A stretch of DNA of 7,795 bases, taken from positions 1 to 7,795 of the forward strand of contig CAMNBW010000064.1 of the NCBI GenBank assembly GCA_946533525.1. The letters run 5' to 3'. Both the position numbers and the translations under genes were made by a program. Shown in pieces: positions 1-6,100 of the stretch. The DNA is from an uncultured Lachnospiraceae bacterium. GTDB lineage: Bacteria > Bacillota > Clostridia > Lachnospirales > Lachnospiraceae. Numbering within the stretch: position 1 is the stretch's first letter; every line of letters begins with the position of its first letter. Under the pieces are notes generated by a model, which did no database searches, was not told the origin of the DNA, and saw only the letters and a program-made list of their open reading frames with translations.

Positions 1-52
1 CTATGCCCTCATAATCCTTTATATTATCCTGTGTAAGCTCCCTTACCTCCAT
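1..52 (-). CDS. 5' end of a gene running off the window, possibly a GNAT-type acetyltransferase
   Basis: Reading leftwards from an ATG at 52-50, the frame stays open for 17 codons to the window edge and gives MEVRELTQDNIKDYEGI. A purine-rich stretch (GAGGG about 9 bases upstream, and AAGAAGG immediately before the ATG) can serve as the ribosome binding site. The opening pattern, M-x-(I/V)-R-x-L followed by a short polar helix, is typical of the first strand and helix of GNAT N-acetyltransferases, but 17 residues cannot establish a family. The gene lies on the same strand as the giant gene upstream, 87 bases beyond its stop codon, with a strong hairpin between them. Co-transcription is possible but not shown. 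The start is well placed; the functional guess is weak. Confidence 0.55.
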   Translation of the reverse strand, partial: MEVRELTQDNIKDYEGI

Positions 53-82
53 GACCTTCTTCCCTCTCTTAACTTAAACTCT

Positions 83-137
83 AGCACAGAGCACAGGGGA
101 CGGTTCTTTTGTGTTCCCCTGTGCTCCCCCTGTGCTC
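83..137. repeat. Palindromic hairpin element (REP-like), possible terminator
   Basis: The 12-base arm 89-100 (GAGCACAGGGGA) is perfectly complementary to 115-126, with a 14-base loop. A second copy of the right arm (CCCCTGTGCTC) follows at 127-137, and the left arm is preceded by an extra AGCACAG at 83-89, so two alternative foldings compete. On the plus strand the structure is followed by TTTTAATTT, so it resembles an intrinsic terminator for leftward-lying plus-strand transcription. On the minus strand, where the giant gene ends three bases earlier, no U-run follows, so it would more likely stabilise or attenuate the 3' end. The core GGGGACGGTTCT with CACAG-type arms resembles dispersed palindromes I recall from many Clostridia genomes; that comparison is from memory. 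Confidence 0.7.
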
Positions 138-139
138 TT

Positions 140-3100
140 TTAATTTACGCTTGCCTGCTTCGGAACGTAGACCGACATCTCTATGCCTATGCCTCTCATC
201 TCCTTCGGCAGCTCCGAGTTTTCCACCTTGAAGCAGACACCGTCGTGCTGTACAAGATCCAAAGCCGGCTCATTCGGCTTCTTCTTTGCACTGTAGCCGT
301 TCTTTTTTGTATAGTTGAGATTACTGTATTTCTTTGTCATCTCCTGCGGCTTCTCAAGCTTTTCGAGCCAGTTAAGCTCTACAACGTTGCCGCCAAGCAT
401 CTTGAAAAAGAAATCGCTGATATGTTTACTATATTCCTGAGACTCCGCTTCCGGATCCGTATCAATAACTCTTATCATGTGTTCGTATCTGTCAGAGCTT
501 CTGGTATCTATACCGGTAATGGTGTAGTAACGCCCGCCCATGCTCATATTGTTGTGTATCACCACTCCGACCACATTTCCGGTATTTAATATTTCTTCGA
601 CCTGTTTGGAAAAGGCTGCCATCTGGTTATTTGTAACGAGATCATTCTTATCCTCTTCCTCATCTGTATAACTGAACTTAAATTCGGGAGTATTTATCTT
701 CATACTCTTAAGCTGGATGTCCTTCCTCTTTGATAAGAAGAAATCACCTATTTCAAAGATATTTCCGCGTTCTTTCTTCTTCTTGCCCATGTAGTTTTTG
801 GCTTTTTCCACCATTTTTTTATATTCAGCCTTGTCTATCTTGTGTCCCTGTTTCTGTAAATCCTCCAGCGATGTGAACTTCTTTGGCGCAAAGGCTCTGA
901 CATCCTTTTGGTTAATGAACTCTTTCCCGTCCTTATTCACGCTGTAGCAGAACTGGTTATACATTGACGCTCCTGTGCAGGCATAGCTGTTATTTTCTGT
1001 CTCGGTCTCATATTCGCCCGCGTAAGTAACAGACTTATCTATCTTTGGAATACTAACCTTCTTCAGCTCGTCATCTGTTACAGTCTCACTTTCCTTCGAA
1101 AGGAAATACTCCTCCAGAACCTCATAGGATCTGCACACGTTATGATCCAGCCCTCTCTGCCAAAATCTTCTCATTGTCGTTTTTCCGCCTTCACGATAAG
1201 GGGCGATCTTCGACAGAGTGTCCATGCGCTCCCTAAGAGCCGTCAGATCCTCAGGTATTGATATATTTTTCTTCGTGAGTATTCTCCGGGCTTTTGCAGC
1301 ATTTTCCTCAAGGCTCAGTTCTTTTGGCGCAGCTGACTTTGCCTGGCTTGAACGCTTATTCTCCTCTTCTTTCTTTATTTCATTCTTCTTTTCTTCCTTT
1401 TTCTCCTCCTTTATTTCTTCCTTCTTTTCTTCTTTCTTCTCTTCTTTCTTCTCCTCGCGCACCGCCTCATACTTCGGTCCGATACGGTTTACAACAAGCT
1501 CCTCCGGCTCTTTCTTTTCCTCTTCTTTCTTCTCGGTGAGCAGATCCTCTGCCATCTTTCTCTCTATTTCGGCAAGGTCATCTTCTTCCTTCTTCTCTTC
1601 CGGCTTCTCTTCCTTTTTCAACTCATTGACGCGGTTATCCTCAAGCTTCTTCTCTATATCCGTAAGCTCCCTCTGCTCATGCACTTCCTCGCGCACTGCC
1701 TCATACCCGGGTCCGACCCGGTTTTCAACAAGCGGAATTACTTCCAGCTCCGCTCCTTCTCTATCCCTCTGCTCCTGTCTCCTCTTCTTTTCTTCCTCCG
1801 TGTACTCCACAAACGGCTCGTCCTGGTTCTTCTCTTTGATTTGAGGCTCAGGCACCTGCCCTTCCTGCTTCTTTTCCTCACGAAATGCCTCATACAGATT
1901 CCCGAGATGGTTTACAACGATTGGAATTTCTTCCTTCTGCTGCTCCTCGACCTTCTGCTCTTCCCCTGCAATTATCTCCTCTTCCTTATCCTCCTCGACT
2001 CTTTCCTGCTCTTCCTCTATGACCTCATTGCTCTCTTCACCTCTGCGCTCGTGATCCCATTTCAGGAATTTCTTATAATGCGTCAGGGACTTGTTGTTCC
2101 ATTCGTTGAGGCTCTCATCGTTTAAGACCCTGTTTACCAGTATCTCCGTAAAGATCTTGGTCTCCTTATTATCGATGATCTCTCTTAAGGTCTCCTTGGA
2201 AAGCTCATTTTGCAGGCCAAAGGCAAAACGGATAAGCTCTGTATATCTCGTGGCCTTGAGCATGCTCCTCTCAACCTGGGTCTGTGCCTGTTCCACGGCT
2301 TCCTTTTCCGCCTCGGCCGCGTTATTGGCTGCTGCCGCGCCCTCCGCCCCGGGCGCATTCTTCTTCGCCTCGGCATTATTTATCACTTCAAGAGCATTAT
2401 CCTTCGCTTCCAGAGCATCCTCTATTTCCTCCAGAAGTACATCGACGGCCTCCTTATTGGCCTCATATACCATGGCATCCTTTTGTGCCTTCTTCCTCTT
2501 TGCCAGCTCCTTTGCATTGGCTCCACCTGCCTTGGGCTTCTTGCTTATCAGCTTATATGCGTCCTTTTTGACCTTGACCTGGAAGAACAGAGCCTCCAGC
2601 TCCTTGTCCGTCACGAACTGCCTTTTAGCGGCCTTTGCTTCCTTATTCCCCTGAGCCTTAGCCTTTTCCTTCAGCTCACCTCCGGCCTGCCTTTCCATGA
2701 CTACGAAGCCTGCTCCGTTTGCCGCTTCCAGCTTCTCATTATCCAGCTTACGTTTGTATGCTCCCTGTGCTCTGGCCTTCTTGTCCTCCTTAATATCTTT
2801 CTCGAAACGCTCATCCTTAATGACCTCGATGGTGGTCTCAAGGAAATCGCTCCTTATTTCGTTAAAGCTTCTTTCCGCAGGTATTTCTATCTTGAAATTC
2901 TCTGCAAATATCTTAAGCTCTTCCTGGTTCAGACCTTCGCCGTCACTATTCTCGCAAAAGACCTTCTTTGCCTGCATCAAAACAGCTATCCTCTTATCTG
3001 CGGTATTCTTAAGCGAATCCAGCTCCGCCCTCCTTTGTTTAAACTGCTTTAAATTCTCCTCGTACCGGGCGAGCTTTTCCTTGTCCTGCTTATCTTCGTC

Positions 3101-6100
3101 CCTTAAAAGCTCATTATCCCTGTCCGCTATACAGCGCTTTATCTGCGCGTCTAACGCCTTTCTCTCGGCAAGGAAGGCTCTTTGCATTCCCCTCTGCTGA
3201 GCCTGGAGCTTGGAAAGGGCGCGTACCTTATCTCCGTTTTCCTGATAGGCAAGAGCGTAGTTAGCATTAAACTTTCCGATCTCTTCAAAGAGTCCGGCCT
3301 GCATGTCGATAATGCCCTTTTGAATGGCGATCTGTTGCTCCGCCTGCTGCTTTATGCTCCTGCCATTAACCGGATTTATTTCAGCCCCGATGCCCTTTGC
3401 AACGAGATACTGGTTCAGGGACATATTTGCAATATCGGAGATCTCGGTGATATTATGCCTCATTTTATCCTGCTCCTCTTCCGTAAAGACGTCGCTTTCG
3501 AAGAAGTCCTCAAAGCCCAGATACATATTCTGAAAATCGAAGCATAACCGGACATTCTCAAAGATATCCTTAAAATTCTTTTCCAGATAATCCCAGGTAA
3601 GATTTTCCCTGGGCAGCTCTATCTTGGCTATCCTTTGTCCGATGCCCTTCATTACCTTAAACATCCTCGCCGAATCGCCGGATATGAAATCCTCTATGTC
3701 CTGATCATTCAGTCTGTCGTTTTCCTCATAGCCCTTAAGAGGCCGTCCAAGCGCATCCCTCTTTACCGGACGTAAAAAGTTCTGGAAGCAGCGCAGGTCA
3801 TAGAAGCCTCCCGCATCATCATAAAATCTGTCGTTCCAGCGTTTCCTCTGATCCTCTGACAGCTGGCCCGACCTGTCCTTGAGCCACCCATTGACATATA
3901 CCCTGAGCTTTACGTCGTCCATGTTCGTGAATGTGAATTTGTCCTCCATCCACTTTTTGTCCAGATTTTCACGGGCTTCCTGCGTTTCCTCCTCACTCAG
4001 GATTTCAAACCCGTTATCCGCCGCAAATACCTTTGCCTTATCGCTTAGCTTCTTATAGTCTCCCTTATTGTAAATGCAGTCCATAAGCTGCTTTGCAGAC
4101 TCTATCTGAGCATCGATCTCATCCAGGAGCTTATTCGTGTCATGGATGATATTCTGTGCTTTATTCCTCAATTCCTCTTCCGAAAGCTTGCCCTGAGCCT
4201 TGAGCTGTCTTACCTTATCGTAGCGCGACCTGACCGTCTTTGCTTTCTTTGCCAGCAGCTTGTCATAAATGTAGGTAATGGGCTTAAGCTCTTCCTTTCG
4301 CTCCTCATAGTCCTTCTGCCTTTGTGCCTTTGCCTTAAGTGCCTCCGGAATGACTGTTTCGTCAAGCGCTGTTATCCGGTGACCCTGCTGAAGGGCAAAG
4401 TCATTGCCCCATGAAAGCTTATCTTCCTTTGTTGTTTTATCCTTCGGCGCATCAAGTATCGTACCGTTGGCGCGTATTCCCAGCCTCAGCCCTGTCTTTT
4501 CAACCATTTCCGAGACTCCGGAGAGCGCCTCGTTTTCGATGAAATTATTCCTGATATACTCCCTTTCCTCATCGTTAAAGTCTTCGCCCTCGAAGATGTC
4601 GCGGTACTCCTTATGTAAAAGCTTAAAGGCTTCTATCCTTTTTAGTGTTTTCCTGACCTCTATATAATTTTGCGTGAGGTTTTCCAGTGTATAAAATTCG
4701 GGTTCAAGCTTTATATCCAATATCTGCTTTCCAAGCGCTGCCACAGCCTTATTTCTCTCGGCCTCGTCAGCACTTAACATACCCCTTAAGATTTCGTTAT
4801 TTTTATTATAATTATCCTTAAAGGCATCCTTCACCGACCCGTTTAAGTCCCTTTCAACGGGAAGTAGGATATCCTTGAATTTATCGAATTTTGCGGTCTC
4901 CATTAAGTTCCCTGCAAAGGTATTCGACCACTTTTTCCCCAGCGCAAAGTCATATGCCTTTGTGCGGTCGTCCTCACGTATCTTAAGACCCAGACGCGCT
5001 TCCTCTTCCCCGTTTCCGGCAAAAAGCGCCCTCTGTCTTTTTAGCTCCTCCTGCAGAGGCTCTCCCATATTTTCGTTGTTTGCCCGTTCCTTACGCTGCC
5101 TGTATTTCTCTGCCAGTGATTCGTTGTCAGAAATATGACCTGCATTAGTAGTATAGATATTCGTTATCATTCTTATAAGAGTCTGGTAAGTATCGCCCTC
5201 TCTTAAGACCTCGGGCTTATACTCGAGATCCCTTACCATTATCCTGTGTTCAAGCTTGACACCCTTACACTTCCCGCGAAATGTCCTGGCTCTCTCGGAG
5301 AGTTCTCTACCGTCTGCTCCCTGCTCCTTAAAGAAATCCACTAAAAGCCACTGTGCATGAGCCTCAAGACCGGCTTCATTCAGCAGGATATCCTCAGGAT
5401 TGACCAGCATGCTGTCATGAGCTTTATAATCAGGGAGCAAACCCTGAGCCAGAAAAGATACCGCATTAATATGGGCGATCTGTTCCTCCGACAGTTCAAT
5501 ATCAAATTTTTTCACCAGGCTCAAAAAGCCACCTGAACTGTCATTGAGCACTCCGAGTAAGCATCTGTTCTTCCAGTAATCATCGCTTTCGATGTTCTGA
5601 TTTTTGGAAAAGCGTAAGGAATCCAACTCATTCTCTTTTAATGCAAGGATCATATCCAGCAGGGGCTTGACTCCCTTGTTTTTCATATCATCCTTTACAT
5701 TCTCCGGCGTGTCCTCCGTAGGCGTATAGCACATTGCAATGTGCATCCATTTTGTATCCAGACCGTATTTGTTTAAGCTGTCCAGCGCGTCTGCCACAGT
5801 TGTATCAAGCCTGTTTGTAGAAGTGTCAAACTTGAGATGATACTCTTCCGCCAGCTTCTCGGCCTCGGTCGTCTCAGCTTTTTTCTTCTCAGCTGCATGG
5901 TTCAAAAGTCTGTTTACAGTCTTCAGCTTCTCCTTTGCGGCACCATATTTTTCAATAAATTCCGCCGCACTTGTTTTCTTCACCTCTGCCTTGTTGCCCG
6001 CGATGGCTGCCAGCTCATCCGCACCATCCACTAAGGCTCTTGCGCGGATCATTCCGAGGATCTCTTCATTTCCCTCATTATTTAAAAATTCAATGGTTTC

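Noticed and set aside
1..52. Immunity gene for a toxin-like giant protein.
   Set aside because: Only 17 residues are visible, they look more like the start of an acetyltransferase, and a hairpin separates the two genes.
1218..1844. Plus-strand frame encoding a Ser/Phe-rich product.
   Set aside because: It is the complement of the KKEE linker: the Phe and Ser runs come from the TTC/TCT pyrimidine tract and not from a protein under selection.
2210..3052. Long open frame on the plus strand (280 codons) inside the giant gene, with several shorter ones.
   Set aside because: These are mirror frames of a Lys/Glu-rich gene. Their products are Leu/Ser/Phe/Cys-rich with no domain pattern, they lack convincing binding sites, and they overlap a frame with clear protein-level repeats.
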